Shown piece by piece: positions 21,499 to 31,184 of a stretch of DNA of 64,000 nucleotides (positions are counted from its first letter, which is position 1; every line of letters begins with the position of its first letter). Source of the DNA: Betaproteobacteria bacterium. GTDB taxonomy: Bacteria; Pseudomonadota; Gammaproteobacteria; Burkholderiales; Casimicrobiaceae. The translations under genes and the position numbers were made by a program. Location of the stretch: assembly GCA_009778785.1 (NCBI GenBank), contig WRFN01000010.1:24098-88097 (forward strand). Direction: 5' to 3'. The notes beneath the pieces were generated by a model. It saw only the letters and a program-made list of their open reading frames with translations, was not told where the DNA came from and ran no database searches.

Positions 21499-22893
21499 TT
21501 ACAGCCCGACTTGCAAGCGCGCTCGCGTTTTCTCGCGCCCCAGCAAGGTCAGCACGGCGTCAATCGCCGGGGTCGAAAGCGTCCCGGCCACCAGCGCCCG
21601 AACCGGCATCATGATCTGCGGCGGCTTCAGGCCATGCCGCTTGGCAGCGTCTTTGAGCGCAGCGTTCAGCGCTTCGCGATTCCAGGGCAGGGCTTCAAAA
21701 GCCTCGAACAACTCGGCGAGCGCAGTGCGGTTGGCGGGGGTGATTTGTTCGGCCAGCAGCGCGGCGTCCGGCGCAACGTCGGCGTAGAAAAAGCGGGCAG
21801 CCTGTGCCATTTCGACCAGCGTGCCCACTCGCTCGCGAAACAGCTCGGCAACCGCTCCCGGCGCCGGACCGGCGGCAATACTCAAGCCTTCCTTTTCGAG
21901 AAACGGCAGCAACCGTTGTCCCAACACTTCGGGCGACAACCGCTTCATGTGTTCCTGATTGAGCCAGCGCAGTTTGTCGGTATTGAAACGCGACGGCGCC
22001 GGACTGATTGCATCGAGATCAAACCAGTCGCAAAATTCCTGCAGCGAAAACACCTCATCGTTACCGTGCGCCCAGCCCAACCGCGCCAGAAAATTGGTCA
22101 TCGCTTCGGGCAAATAGCCGGCAACATCGTATTCGGTGACGCTCACCGCGCCGTGCCGCTTCGACAACTTTTGCCCGTCTTCGCCCAGTACGGTCGGCAC
22201 ATGCGCGAATACCGGCGGCTCAAAACCGAGCGCTCGAAAAATATTGATCTGGCGCGGCGTGTTGTTGACGTGATCGTCGCCACGGATGACGTGGGTGATG
22301 CGCATATCAACATCGTCCACCACCACGCAAAAATTGTACGTTGGCGTGCCATCGGGGCGAACGATCACCAGATCGTCGAGCTCGTCGTTCGCAAATTCGA
22401 TGTGCCCTTTGACGCGATCATCCCAAGCTACCGTACCGCCATCGGGATTGCGGAAACGGATCACCGGCGCTACTCCGGCGGGCGGCGTTTTGCCGACGGC
22501 GTTTTCCGGCCGCCAACGACCGTCATAACGCGGCTTCTCGCCACGCGCCATCTGGGCTTCGCGCAGCGCGTCCAACTCCGAGGCCGGCATGTAACAACGG
22601 TAAGCCTGCCCGCGCGCCAACATGTCCTCGGCCACTTCGCGGTAACGCGCCATCCGTTGCATCTGGTAAAACGGCCCTTCGTCATAATTCAGGCCAAGCC
22701 AAGCCATGCTGTCCAGAATTGCCTGTGTGGCCGCCTGTGTCGAACGCTCGCGATCAGTGTCCTCGATTCGTAACACGAACGCTCCTTGAAAATGGCGGGC
22801 ATACGCCCAGGCGAACAGCGCCGTGCGGGCGCCGCCCAAGTGCAGAAAACCGGTGGGGCTGGGAGCGAAACGAATGCGGACAGGCGCGGACAT
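21499..22893 (-). CDS. gltX: Glutamyl-tRNA synthetase
   Basis: This class Ic aminoacyl-tRNA synthetase (464 aa) charges tRNA-Glu. It starts [21 protein letters not shown], with the HIGH-type motif as HLGG. The KMSKS-type motif is [10 protein letters not shown]. An all-alpha anticodon domain follows, with [15 protein letters not shown]. The open frame extends to 23190 but that part has no family content, so ATG 22891-22893 is the start. A long noncoding stretch separates it from the pilin cluster that reads the other way. Confidence 0.96.
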   Translation of the reverse strand: MSAPVRIRFAPSPTGFLHLGGARTALFAWAYARHFQGAFVLRIEDTDRERSTQAATQAILDSMAWLGLNYDEGPFYQMQRMARYREVAEDMLARGQAYRCYMPASELDALREAQMARGEKPRYDGRWRPENAVGKTPPAGVAPVIRFRNPDGGTVAWDDRVKGHIEFANDELDDLVIVRPDGTPTYNFCVVVDDVDMRITHVIRGDDHVNNTPRQINIFRALGFEPPVFAHVPTVLGEDGQKLSKRHGAVSVTEYDVAGYLPEAMTNFLARLGWAHGNDEVFSLQEFCDWFDLDAISPAPSRFNTDKLRWLNQEHMKRLSPEVLGQRLLPFLEKEGLSIAAGPAPGAVAELFRERVGTLVEMAQAARFFYADVAPDAALLAEQITPANRTALAELFEAFEALPWNREALNAALKDAAKRHGLKPPQIMMPVRALVAGTLSTPAIDAVLTLLGREKTRARLQVGL

Positions 22894-23361
22894 GAAATAG
22901 GCAAAAAAGTGAAAAGATAAAAAAGCGAAAACGAAAACATTTTTAATTGAATCACGCCTTGAACGAGCGAAAAAACGGGAGCGATCCATCAAGCTCCGTT
23001 CTCGTTGAAGGGCAAATCGTATTTTACGCGAAGCGGCCGGAATTGGCTGTAGAACAGGCGGAGCATCCATACGATGGGTCGGCGAGGGTGGGAGGCGGCA
23101 TTCTGCGGCCCGTTCCAAAGGGCGGGGCTGCTCATGCGATAGGCGGCAAAGGGAGGAGTAAAGGCGCGATGAACAAAGAAAGCACGTCACTTTTATGCTT
23201 GTAACCCACTGTTTTTACAGCGTATTTATTAAGCTGCAACAATCTATTCCACTTATTACAGTTTGCCGCCCGCTTATCGGCTCCTTGTTGGGTGGGGGAT
23301 AGCAGAGGGCTAAGGTAATGCCAAGCCGGTTACTGAGTAAAACTTGGAAAAAGGGGCAGAC
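22894..23361. other. Divergent intergenic region gltX / minor-pilin operon
   Basis: These 468 bases contain the promoters of gltX (minus) and the fimT operon (plus). The part near gltX is A-rich. An imperfect hairpin (ACGGGAGC ... GCTCCGT) lies at about 22976-22999. No tRNA cloverleaf, repeat copy or credible gene was found. The stretch between 23160 and 23290 is relatively AT-rich, and a GGAAAAAGGGG ribosome site (about 23346-23356) leads into the GTG start of fimT. Confidence 0.5.
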
Positions 23362-23958
23362 GTGAAAGCGAGGAACAAAGGATTTACTCTCATCGAACTG
23401 ATGGTGGTCATCGTGGTAGGCGCTATTCTGCTGATGATTGCTGTCCCCAGCTTTCGTGACATGATCCTCGCTCAAAGGCTTGCCACGGCGGGTGACAACT
23501 TGGCGATTGCCATCAATACCGCCAGAATGGAAGCGATCAAACGTAACGGCAACGTTCAATTTTGCAGCGACAACTCGTCGCTCAATACCAACATCGATTC
23601 GCTAGGCGTTGCCTGTGACGCCAATGTCGGCGCCGTCTATGCTGCCGACAACGCAATCCCTCCGAATATCGGGCAAGTACTCAACACGGTAAACGGCTTG
23701 GGAACATCCGTGAAATTGACAGCGGCCAATACCAATATCGCCGCGCTTCGCTTCGATTCGCAGGGAATTGGGCATGCGATGACCGACGCCACGGTCAATG
23801 CCGCTACCGGTATCGCTTCGGTGAGTAATACCGTTCCGTTTAACAATGTTGTGGCCGAACTCTGCGTCGATGAGTTGAGCAGAAACAACATCTACACCAT
23901 CAACATGACGAACGGTTCTATTCTTGATGTCACCAAATCAACAGGAACTTGCCCATGA
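23362..23958 (+). CDS. fimT: Type IV pilus minor pilin FimT/GspH-like
   Basis: This prepilin-like protein (198 aa) probably joins the initiation complex at the pilus tip. The leader is short and basic (MKARNKG), followed by the N-methylated helix FTLIELMVVIVVGAILLMIAVPSF, with cleavage after Gly and Glu at +5. The C-terminal part, with paired Cys (CSDN, VACDAN, LCVDE, GTCP), fits the GspH/FimT fold. GTG 23362 is chosen because it gives a normal leader and follows AAAAAGGGGCAGAC. It overlaps pilV by four bases (ATGA) and starts the first minor-pilin operon. Confidence 0.88.
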   Translation: MKARNKGFTLIELMVVIVVGAILLMIAVPSFRDMILAQRLATAGDNLAIAINTARMEAIKRNGNVQFCSDNSSLNTNIDSLGVACDANVGAVYAADNAIPPNIGQVLNTVNGLGTSVKLTAANTNIAALRFDSQGIGHAMTDATVNAATGIASVSNTVPFNNVVAELCVDELSRNNIYTINMTNGSILDVTKSTGTCP

Positions 23959-24428
23959 AATCAAAATCCTCATCTCGCCATTCATCCGGCTTCGGATTGA
24001 TCGAGGTCATGGTGGCCATACTGGTTTTGTCGATAGGCTTTCTCGGCTTGGCCGGGATGGTGGTTCGCTCGCTTTCCACTAACGGTACGGCCATGGCGCG
24101 CAGCGTGGCAACGGTTGCAGCATATTCCATTCAGGATGCCATGCGCGCTGATCGAACCAACGCCGCGAACGGCAGTTACAACGGGACAGTCACCGCCAGC
24201 AGTTGCTCTATCGGGACAGGTTCCGTGGCGCAGTTGCAACTTGGCCAGTGGTGCGCCGAGCTTTCCAACCCGGTATTGAACGGCGCCACGGCTGCTACCG
24301 GCGTCGTTCAATGCACCAATATCGGCATGAATAGCGTGTGCATGGTCACCATCTCTTGGGACGACAGCCGTAACGGCACGGTCAGCGGCAGCACCACCCA
24401 GACAGTGACTACCGTAGGCATGTTATGA
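23955..24428 (+). CDS. pilV: Type IV pilus minor pilin PilV (cluster 1)
   Basis: This minor pilin has 157 residues. The leader MKSKSSSRHSSG is followed by FGLIEVMVAILVLSIGFLGLAGM, the PilV-type N-terminus with Glu at +5. The body contains QDAMRADRTNA (the usual YLSDRMRAN-like position) and a Cys pair. It is needed with FimT, PilW, PilX and PilE to prime pilus assembly and to present PilY1. It overlaps fimT and pilW by four bases each, implying coupled translation. Confidence 0.88.
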   Translation: MKSKSSSRHSSGFGLIEVMVAILVLSIGFLGLAGMVVRSLSTNGTAMARSVATVAAYSIQDAMRADRTNAANGSYNGTVTASSCSIGTGSVAQLQLGQWCAELSNPVLNGATAATGVVQCTNIGMNSVCMVTISWDDSRNGTVSGSTTQTVTTVGML

Positions 24429-25390
24429 ATACGCTCAGATCCACCCGTCGCGCTGACGGCTTTACTCTGGTCGAACTGATGATCGCTATCCTGCTGGGGC
24501 TGATCATCGTTGCCGTTGTTTTGGGTTTTTTTCTGGAAATTCTTCAGGGGTATCGTACCAACAACGCGGTAAGCGATGTGCAAACCAGTTCTCGGCTGGC
24601 CTTTGAACTTTTGGCGCACGACATCCGCGATGCGGGGCTCACCGGCTGCAATAACGATGGGCGCGTGGCCAACATTCTCGCCAATGGCCCCACCGCTGTT
24701 TCCGGCGACGCTGCCTGGAATGCCGACTGGGGCAATGCACTCAAGGGTTACAGTCAGGGCGTGGTTGACGACCCGGCGCTCTTGGCGTTTAGTCAGGCTG
24801 CTAATACCGATTCCATCCAAGTGCTCGCTGCCGCCGATACCGCCATGAGCGTTCAGCTTCATACCCCCGGGCAGTTTGCTATCAACGGAGACATCGGCAA
24901 TCTCAAGGACGGCGACACCGTCATCGTATGCGACCCCGATCATGCCGCGATTTTGCAAATTGCTGCCGTCGGCCCGCCTCTCGTTTACAACAACACGGGA
25001 AACTGCGGAATGAGTCTGGATTTCCCCGGCAGTTGCGGTGGTGATGGCGGTTATACGTTCGGGTCCAACTCGCAAATTGCGCCGTTGTACGCCGTGGACT
25101 GGTACATCGGCAACAACACGGTGGGCGGTAAATCGCTTTACCGCATCGTGCCGATGATAGACCCCAACCCGCAAGAAATGGTGCGGGACATTACCAGCAT
25201 GAGTCTGCTTTATCTTCAATCGGGCGTTGCTAACTTCGTGGCAGCCAACGCAGTCACCGATTGGTCTGCCGTTTCTGCCGTGCAAATCACACTGGCGATA
25301 CAAAGCTCTTTCCGGCGTGTCGGCACTGATGCACAGCCTCTGATCCGCAACTACTCCACTGTCGTTGCCCTTTACAACCGGATGAACTGA
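24425..25390 (+). CDS. pilW: Type IV pilus minor pilin PilW (cluster 1)
   Basis: This is the largest minor pilin of the set (321 aa). Leader MNTLRSTRRADG, then FTLVELMIAILLGLIIVAVVLGFF and the PilW-type continuation FELLAHDIRDAGLTGCNN. The C-terminal half resembles PilW proteins (AVDWYIGNN, SLYRIVPM, REMVRDITSMSLLY-like). It is coupled to pilV by ATGA and separated from pilX by one base. Role: part of the tip complex with PilX and PilY1. Confidence 0.88.
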   Translation: MNTLRSTRRADGFTLVELMIAILLGLIIVAVVLGFFLEILQGYRTNNAVSDVQTSSRLAFELLAHDIRDAGLTGCNNDGRVANILANGPTAVSGDAAWNADWGNALKGYSQGVVDDPALLAFSQAANTDSIQVLAAADTAMSVQLHTPGQFAINGDIGNLKDGDTVIVCDPDHAAILQIAAVGPPLVYNNTGNCGMSLDFPGSCGGDGGYTFGSNSQIAPLYAVDWYIGNNTVGGKSLYRIVPMIDPNPQEMVRDITSMSLLYLQSGVANFVAANAVTDWSAVSAVQITLAIQSSFRRVGTDAQPLIRNYSTVVALYNRMN

Positions 25391-25391
25391 C

Positions 25392-26015
25392 ATGAAATAT
25401 CGCTTGCCAATGCATCAATCCTCTGTACAAGCAGTGCTGACAAGGCTTCAGCGCGGCGTTGTTCTGGAGGTGGCCATCATCATCCTGCTGTTGATTGCGA
25501 TCGTAGGGTTGGCCGTGTCGCGCAGCAGCTTCATGCAAGACAAAATGTCTGCCAATTTCTACGACCGCCAAATCACTTTTCAGTGCGCGCAAGCGGCATT
25601 GCGTCAAGGCGAAAACGCCGTTGACCTCAGCGCCGGCGGCGTGGGGGGATTCCGGGACTGCTCTCCCATCTCTGGCAACAATTGCCTGCCTGACCCGTTT
25701 ACCGACAGTTCGGTGATGCCGAAGTTATTGACTCCAAGCGCCTTCACGGGGACTTATGCGGGAACGCCTGCCGCCGCGCTGTTGGATGGTCAACAACTGC
25801 AATACGTCGTGGAATATCTGGGGTCGTTTAACTCGGCGGCAGGTGGAGTGACCAGCAGCAGTTTCAACCTCATGAACCAGTGCTCCAATTATGAACAGTG
25901 CGGCGATTCAAATAGCACGGCTTCGGAGTTTTATCGCATTACGGCTCGCTGCGGGCCGACCGGTACGAGTGGTCGCGCCACAACAGTGACGCTTCAAACG
26001 GTTTATCGCCGGTGA
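25392..26015 (+). CDS. pilX: Type IV pilus assembly protein PilX (cluster 1)
   Basis: This pilin-like protein (207 aa) has a long leader (MKYRLPMHQSSVQAVLTRLQRG) and the hydrophobic segment VVLEVAIIILLLIAIVGLAV. The PilX hallmark MQDKMSANFYDRQITFQCAQAALRQGE follows. In most PilX proteins the stem reads MAGN.RDR..AFQAAEAALR, which this closely matches. It sits directly before pilY1, whose product it is thought to anchor at the pilus tip. Confidence 0.87.
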   Translation: MKYRLPMHQSSVQAVLTRLQRGVVLEVAIIILLLIAIVGLAVSRSSFMQDKMSANFYDRQITFQCAQAALRQGENAVDLSAGGVGGFRDCSPISGNNCLPDPFTDSSVMPKLLTPSAFTGTYAGTPAAALLDGQQLQYVVEYLGSFNSAAGGVTSSSFNLMNQCSNYEQCGDSNSTASEFYRITARCGPTGTSGRATTVTLQTVYRR

Positions 26016-26042
26016 TTGATCGAAGGTGGAAAGGGAAAAATC

Positions 26043-29000
26043 ATGTCTGCCAAAATTGCTACGAAATGGATATGTCTGGCCTCGGGGCTGCTGGCGCTGA
26101 GCGCAGCCAATGCGCAGGTGGCAACGTACAAGGAAGATTTCAGCGGCACCTCTACGAATCTAAGCTGGAAGGCTCTGAACGATGCCTGTCTGACGGCCTC
26201 AGGCAATGGCTCCAATAACACCGGCTCCAAAACAGATATTCCGAAGTGCAGTACCAAGACGCCAATGAACGGGCAAGGCACAACGATGTTTAAAAACACC
26301 ACCGGCCCAGACTCGGCCGGCAAAGGCGCACTGATGTTGACGCCCGCACTGGTCTCTCAAACGGGCGCCGTTATTTCCAATTTCACTTTCGACGCCAGCC
26401 AAGGCTTGTCGTTGGTTTACACCACCTACACCTACGGTTTGACAGCCAACAATGGCTACAAAGTAGGCTCGATCAATCAAGGCGCGGATGGCATCGTCTT
26501 CATTCTCAGCGACGGTACCGCACCGATGCCTAGCGTCGCCGGCGGCCAGGGCGGCGCGCTGGGTTACAGTTGCATTGGAAATCAAAGACCCGGAGACAGT
26601 CCGGATGCAGGATTTGCCAATGCCTATCTTGGCGTAGGAACGGATGAATGGGGAAATTTTCTCAATTCCGGCGACAATGGGCCGACCTTATCCACTTCCG
26701 GTATCAACATCACCTCCGCCAATAACTTGACGAATGTTCCAACGGGCCCGAAGGGAAGCGGTAACGGGCCACAGTATCAGGCCAACCGGATCGGTATCCG
26801 GGGTGGGGGCAATATCACCTCCAGCGGATACTCAACTGATGCCGCCCTTCGTAATGCTTGCAACACCGCAATTTATTATAAAGATGCTACGGGCAAGACT
26901 TATGGCCATTACGACACCTGGAGCGACGCCTATTATGTGCTGCCCAGCGCTCAGAAGATTGTCTCTTCGGTTGCAAGCCTCAGCCAAGCCACCGCTCTTA
27001 CTTATAAACTGACCATATCGACAGCAAACAAATTGAATTTTTACTTCAAAATCGGCAACGGACCCTATACGCAGGTGCTGCCTACCGATACAAATATTAC
27101 GACACGGAATCCGCCGCTGCCGGCAAAGCTCCGTTTTGGTTTTACCGCCGGTACCGGCGCCGCCAACAATGTTCATGAAATCGGTTGTTTCGTGGCCGCG
27201 CCGCTGGCCTCCAACAGCAGCGCGGGCGCCAATACCACCACAGGTCAGGTGCAGATCGGCTCGCAGCTTTATCTGGCCAACTACAACGCGAACGACTGGT
27301 CGGGCACGGTACAGGCCATCCCCGTAATGATCAACTCCGTTACCGGGGATCTCAGCTTGTCTTCCACGCCTAACTGGGACGCCAACTGCGTGCTGACCGG
27401 CGGTTACTGCGCATCGACAGGGGCGGGCTCGGGAACGACGAACGCTTCGGGCAGCGCAACGCCTCTCCCTCTGCCCGGCAGCAATACCACGGGCTCGGCT
27501 CGCGTCTTGCTGACGAGCAACTCGACCACGGGAGCCGGGCTGGCTTTTCAATACACTCCTCTGAATACAGCCGAACAAAGTGCCTTGGGCGCGACTTCTG
27601 CCGTAGCCACCAACACCGTGAATTGGTTGCGCGGTGATCGTTCGACCGAACTGTCGTGGGGAAGCACGCCGGGCACTCTGCGCGCTCGCGCGAGCATCTT
27701 GGGGGATATCATCAATTCCAGCCCGACATGGGTCGGCCCGCCTCAGGGCGGCGCTTTCCCCGATGGCTTCAGTGATTTTCTCTACACCGGCACGCCCCCT
27801 GAAACGCCCTTCAGTGGTTATGTTTCTGGTTCCGCCGCGACGCGTCAGCCGGTCGTTTACGCGGGCAGCAATGATGGTTTTCTGCACGCTTTTCGTACGG
27901 GCGGTGTTGACAGCCTGAGCACAGCCCTTCCCAACGACGGTCAGGAAGTTCTGGGCTTCATGCCGGCGGGGCAGCTCATCAATTACGCTGCCGGAATCGC
28001 CAGTCCGGGGTATCAGCATAGCTACGTGGTGGATGCGACGCCCACCGCAGACGATTTGTTCTACGGCGGCGCCTGGCATACCTGGGTGGTCGGCGGTGTG
28101 GGTTCGACCGGACAGGAAATTTATGCGCTCGATGTAACCAACCCCGACAATTTTTCGGCAAGTCAGGCGGGAGCCATCGTGATGGGAGACTGGACGCCTG
28201 CCAACACCAGTACTCCCCTTGCACTCAATCACTTGAACTGCACGGTGGGCTCGCCGATGATCAAGCGGCTCCACAATGGGCAATGGGGCATTATTTTCGG
28301 CAATGGTTTGCCCGATGTGCCGCTCGCACGTTGCAGACAAACGTTGGGGGGCACCACCGCAGGCATTTATGTCGGAGTGATCGACTCCTCCACCGGTAAG
28401 GTGGCTTCTTTCCAATGGATCGATACGGGCGCCGTCGGCACAACCGCCGCGCCCAACGGCATCGCCTATGTCAGCCCGGTGGATGTCGATGGCGATTTCG
28501 TTACCGATTATGTGTATGCCGGCGATGTGTTGGGCAATCTCTGGCGTTTTGACCTCACCAGCAGCGATCCGAACACATGGAGTACAACCGCTCCGACGAA
28601 GTTGTTCCAAACCTCCGTCAATGGGCAGCAGCCCATTACCACGGCGCCGATCGTCGCTGCGGTGACCGATCCCACCAGAAACTCGCCGAAGCCGCTTATG
28701 ATGGTTTACTTCGGCACAGGTCGATTGGCGCCATCTCCCACCAGCAGCACGGCGAATTATGCGTCAGGCAGCCAATCGTTTTACGGTATTTGGGACTGGA
28801 ACTGGGCCGGGACGCATTGGGCGGGACTGTTTGCCAGCTTGACGTCCGGGCCTAGCCCCACCGCAATGCCTCTATTTCTTCAATCGTCCACCGAGTCGCC
28901 TCCGGGTTATCGCAAATTGAGCAACACCAATAAAGTGTGCTGGGCTGATCTGGCAGCATGCGGCAGCACGCCTTATTACGGCTGGAAATACAATTTCCCG

Positions 29001-29384
29001 GATTCTCAGGAGCAGGTAATTTATAACCCGATGGCGATGGCCGGCGCGATCGTTGTCAACACAGCGGAACCGCCAACCAATTCGTCGGCTTGCGATCCGG
29101 GGCAGCAACAGGGATGGACGATGGCTTTCAATCCCACCACAGGCGGAGGTTTTCCTCAGGACTTCTTCCGTAATTCGGGTGGCGGCTTTAGCGCAAGCGG
29201 AATGCCGGTTTCCGGCGTCAGGAAGAACGCAGTCGGCACCCCGGGGCGGTTCAATCATGACGGGAAGACTTATTTCTACTCGCAATCGTCGGATGCCACC
29301 AGCCGTTTCTTCGACCAGATAAATCCGCCCCCGATCAGTAGCATCAATCCGGCGCGGGTGTCGTGGCGTGAATTGAGGCATTAA
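26043..29384 (+). CDS. pilY1: PilY1-like tip adhesin with N-terminal L-type lectin-like domain
   Basis: This large secreted tip protein (1113 aa) has a Sec signal peptide (about 1-24, ending ANA). Residues ~25-385 resemble legume/L-type lectins: ADGIVFILSDG (148-158), GGQGGALGYS, a Gly-Val-Gly-x-Asp-Glu-Trp-Gly-Asn-Phe stretch (D201-F206) and LRFGFTAGTGAANNVHEIG (VHEI 377-380). The C-terminal half (~560-1060) is the PilC/PilY1 beta-propeller, starting near WLRGDRS and IINSSPTWVG. A calcium loop of DxDxDxxxD type lies at D814-D822. PilY1 proteins commonly carry a vWA or variable head instead. ATG 26043 follows GGAAAGGGAAAAATC. The protein probably recognises glycans during pilus-mediated attachment or twitching. 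Confidence 0.9.
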   Translation: MSAKIATKWICLASGLLALSAANAQVATYKEDFSGTSTNLSWKALNDACLTASGNGSNNTGSKTDIPKCSTKTPMNGQGTTMFKNTTGPDSAGKGALMLTPALVSQTGAVISNFTFDASQGLSLVYTTYTYGLTANNGYKVGSINQGADGIVFILSDGTAPMPSVAGGQGGALGYSCIGNQRPGDSPDAGFANAYLGVGTDEWGNFLNSGDNGPTLSTSGINITSANNLTNVPTGPKGSGNGPQYQANRIGIRGGGNITSSGYSTDAALRNACNTAIYYKDATGKTYGHYDTWSDAYYVLPSAQKIVSSVASLSQATALTYKLTISTANKLNFYFKIGNGPYTQVLPTDTNITTRNPPLPAKLRFGFTAGTGAANNVHEIGCFVAAPLASNSSAGANTTTGQVQIGSQLYLANYNANDWSGTVQAIPVMINSVTGDLSLSSTPNWDANCVLTGGYCASTGAGSGTTNASGSATPLPLPGSNTTGSARVLLTSNSTTGAGLAFQYTPLNTAEQSALGATSAVATNTVNWLRGDRSTELSWGSTPGTLRARASILGDIINSSPTWVGPPQGGAFPDGFSDFLYTGTPPETPFSGYVSGSAATRQPVVYAGSNDGFLHAFRTGGVDSLSTALPNDGQEVLGFMPAGQLINYAAGIASPGYQHSYVVDATPTADDLFYGGAWHTWVVGGVGSTGQEIYALDVTNPDNFSASQAGAIVMGDWTPANTSTPLALNHLNCTVGSPMIKRLHNGQWGIIFGNGLPDVPLARCRQTLGGTTAGIYVGVIDSSTGKVASFQWIDTGAVGTTAAPNGIAYVSPVDVDGDFVTDYVYAGDVLGNLWRFDLTSSDPNTWSTTAPTKLFQTSVNGQQPITTAPIVAAVTDPTRNSPKPLMMVYFGTGRLAPSPTSSTANYASGSQSFYGIWDWNWAGTHWAGLFASLTSGPSPTAMPLFLQSSTESPPGYRKLSNTNKVCWADLAACGSTPYYGWKYNFPDSQEQVIYNPMAMAGAIVVNTAEPPTNSSACDPGQQQGWTMAFNPTTGGGFPQDFFRNSGGGFSASGMPVSGVRKNAVGTPGRFNHDGKTYFYSQSSDATSRFFDQINPPPISSINPARVSWRELRH

Positions 29385-29401
29385 CAGCGAAGAGGCCAGT
29401 C

Positions 29402-29917
29402 ATGAACAAAAAGCAAACGTTCCGACGTTTTACGGGTGCGACCGGCGGTGGTTTCACCTTGATCGAGTTGTTGATCGTGGTTGCCGTTATCGCCATTCTG
29501 GCGGCGATAGCCATTCCTTCGTACCGTTACTATATTATCAAGAGCAACCGAGCGGCGGCCAAAGCGTGTTTGTCGCAACTTTCCAATTATATGGAACGCT
29601 ACTACGCCACCAACTTGCGTTACGATCAGGATACGAGTACGCCGCCCGTTAAAATAATATTACCGGTTCTCACATGCACTTCGCAAACCACCAGCTATAA
29701 TTTTAGTTTTGCCCCCTCTGAGGGCAGTTTCCGGGGGATGACGGCGACGATGTCGGCGCCAAGCCCGAACCCGAATCAGGTGGCTTATGAGCTTCAAGCG
29801 GTGCCGCAAGGAAACCAAACGGAGGACACGCAATGCGGAACGCTTGCGCTCAACCAAACCGGCGCTCAAGGGATTAGTAGCACCACAGGTGACGTGCAGA
29901 AGTGTTGGGACAAATAA
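29402..29917 (+). CDS. pilE: Type IV pilus minor pilin PilE (cluster 1)
   Basis: This pilin of 171 residues has leader MNKKQTFRRFTGATGGG and the N-terminus FTLIELLIVVAVIAILAAIAIPSYRYYI. A D-region with two Cys ends CGTLALNQTGAQGISST....VQKCW, typical of the PilE minor pilin that closes fimT-pilV-pilW-pilX-pilY1-pilE operons. It lies 17 bases after pilY1. A palindromic repeat with a T-rich flank follows the stop and may end this operon. Confidence 0.9.
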   Translation: MNKKQTFRRFTGATGGGFTLIELLIVVAVIAILAAIAIPSYRYYIIKSNRAAAKACLSQLSNYMERYYATNLRYDQDTSTPPVKIILPVLTCTSQTTSYNFSFAPSEGSFRGMTATMSAPSPNPNQVAYELQAVPQGNQTEDTQCGTLALNQTGAQGISSTTGDVQKCWDK

Positions 29918-29971
29918 ACGCGCTTGTTTTCTGTCCTGCAAGTGGATGAGAGAAAACGTGGCATGATGTCG

Positions 29972-29998
29972 TAGGGGCGGGCTTCAAACCCGCCCCTA
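29972..29998. repeat. GGGGCGGG palindrome between the two pilin clusters
   Basis: TAGGGGCGGGCTT pairs with AAACCCGCCCCTA (one mismatch), loop C. It belongs to the same family as 2342-2364. It is followed by TATATTTTTATT, so in this position it probably works as an intrinsic terminator for the first pilin operon. Confidence 0.75.
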
Positions 29999-30032
29999 TA
30001 TTTTTATTGTTCTGGAGCAAAGGAATTTGGCA

Positions 30033-30467
30033 GTGAAGGCGATGGATAAAGGATTTACTCTGATCGAATTGATCATCACGGTGGTGGTCGTCGCAATTCT
30101 GGCGGCGCTTGCCACGCCAAGCTATATCGACTATTTGCGGCGAGGCGATATTCCGGCGGGGCTTGCCGAGCTTTCCAATCAGAAAGTGAAAATGGAACAG
30201 TACTTCATGGACCATCGAAGCTATGAGGGACAAGCATGCACCAATATCAACAGTGTCACCGCAGGCAAGTTCACCTTTTCTTGCGTTGTAACGCCGCCGG
30301 CTTCGTTCGATTCCGGCGCCTTCAAGTTGACGGCAACAGGAAGCGGGCGTGTTGACGGTTTTGTTTATACGATAGATAACAAGAACGTCAAAGTCACTGT
30401 TTCGACGGGCGTCTGGAACAAGAGTAGCGTCAATTGCTGGATTTTGAAGAAGGACGGCTCTTGTTGA
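30033..30467 (+). CDS. Type IV pilin-like protein PilE (cluster 2)
   Basis: This second PilE-type pilin (144 aa) has a very short leader (MKAMDKG) and FTLIELIITVVVVAILAALATPSYIDYL. The body reads GLAELSNQKVKMEQYFMDHRSY, as in PilE minor pilins, and has four Cys, the last two near the end (NCWILKKDGSC). I placed the start at GTG 30033, eight bases after an AAAGGA ribosome site. TTG 30027 and ATG 30042 are alternatives. It opens a second minor-pilin cluster separated from the first by a palindromic terminator-like repeat. Confidence 0.85.
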   Translation: MKAMDKGFTLIELIITVVVVAILAALATPSYIDYLRRGDIPAGLAELSNQKVKMEQYFMDHRSYEGQACTNINSVTAGKFTFSCVVTPPASFDSGAFKLTATGSGRVDGFVYTIDNKNVKVTVSTGVWNKSSVNCWILKKDGSC

Positions 30468-30489
30468 CGGAATGAAAGGGCACGATACC

Positions 30490-30516
30490 GCAGGGCGGAC
30501 TTGAAACCCGTCCCTA
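30490..30516. repeat. Degenerate copy of the GGGGCGGG palindrome
   Basis: CAGGGCGGACTTGAAACCCG and the following TCCCTAC resemble the elements at 2342 and 29972 but pair imperfectly. The position, directly downstream of the second pilE-like gene, repeats the pattern of the copy after the first pilE. Confidence 0.55.
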
Positions 30517-30648
30517 CAACACCTTTTCCTCTCTTCCATTGCACTTTTACAACACAAATGTGTCGTGGCAATACATAATTATTGTTTTCGCCAGAATATC
30601 GCGTTAACATGCGACTTTTATGTTAGTCGGGTAGTGAGGAGGCATCAA

Positions 30649-31176
30649 GTGTCGAAGAGGGAAAATGTGCGCGGCTTCATGCTGGTGGAGGTTCTCGTGT
30701 CGATTCTTCTCTTTGCGCTGGGGATTGCGTCGCTCGTCAGTTTACAAGCGCGCGCGTTGGGGGTGACGGACGATGCACAGCACCGCGCCGAAGCCATGAA
30801 CTATGCCAACGCTTACGTCGGCGAGATATGGGCGGCAGCCGGGGTGCCGAGCAGCGGGGTGGTGACAGGGGAAGCGCTTGCCGGACAATTTTCGGGCGCC
30901 AGAGGCGTGGGCGGGCTGGGCTACATGGCGTTTTCTCATCAGGTGACGACAGGCATTCCGGGCGCAAGTCCGCCGGAAGTCACCTTTCTTCCTTCAACGT
31001 TCACGTGGGTGAATCGGGCGACAACACCGCCGCAGCCGCTCAACATTCCGGGCGCGATGGTGACAATCACGATTCGCTGGCAGGATCGTCAAGACGAACA
31101 CGCGATCCATTCCTACACGCAAACGTCTTCTGTTTCCTATAATTCCAAAGCGTCGGCCATCAATATTTTTCCATGA
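30649..31176 (+). CDS. Type IV pilus minor pilin PilV (cluster 2)
   Basis: This PilV paralogue of 175 residues has leader MSKRENVRG, then FMLVEVLVSILLFALGIASLVSLQARAL, with Glu at +5. The segment AEAMNYANAYVGEIWAAAG corresponds to the PilV stem. Start GTG 30649 follows a strong GAGGAGG ribosome site. An open frame reaching back to 30565 lacks a start signal. The C-terminal half differs strongly from the cluster 1 PilV. Translation of pilW follows after a short overlap region. Confidence 0.85.
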   Translation: MSKRENVRGFMLVEVLVSILLFALGIASLVSLQARALGVTDDAQHRAEAMNYANAYVGEIWAAAGVPSSGVVTGEALAGQFSGARGVGGLGYMAFSHQVTTGIPGASPPEVTFLPSTFTWVNRATTPPQPLNIPGAMVTITIRWQDRQDEHAIHSYTQTSSVSYNSKASAINIFP

Positions 31177-31184
31177 GGACGCTC

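Noticed and set aside
22894..23361. tRNA gene in the gltX/fimT gap
   Set aside because: No cloverleaf with TTC and CCA-end pairing could be formed.
26832..28610. 592-codon frame antisense to pilY1
   Set aside because: It mirrors the coding frame of pilY1 and has no motif or ribosome site.
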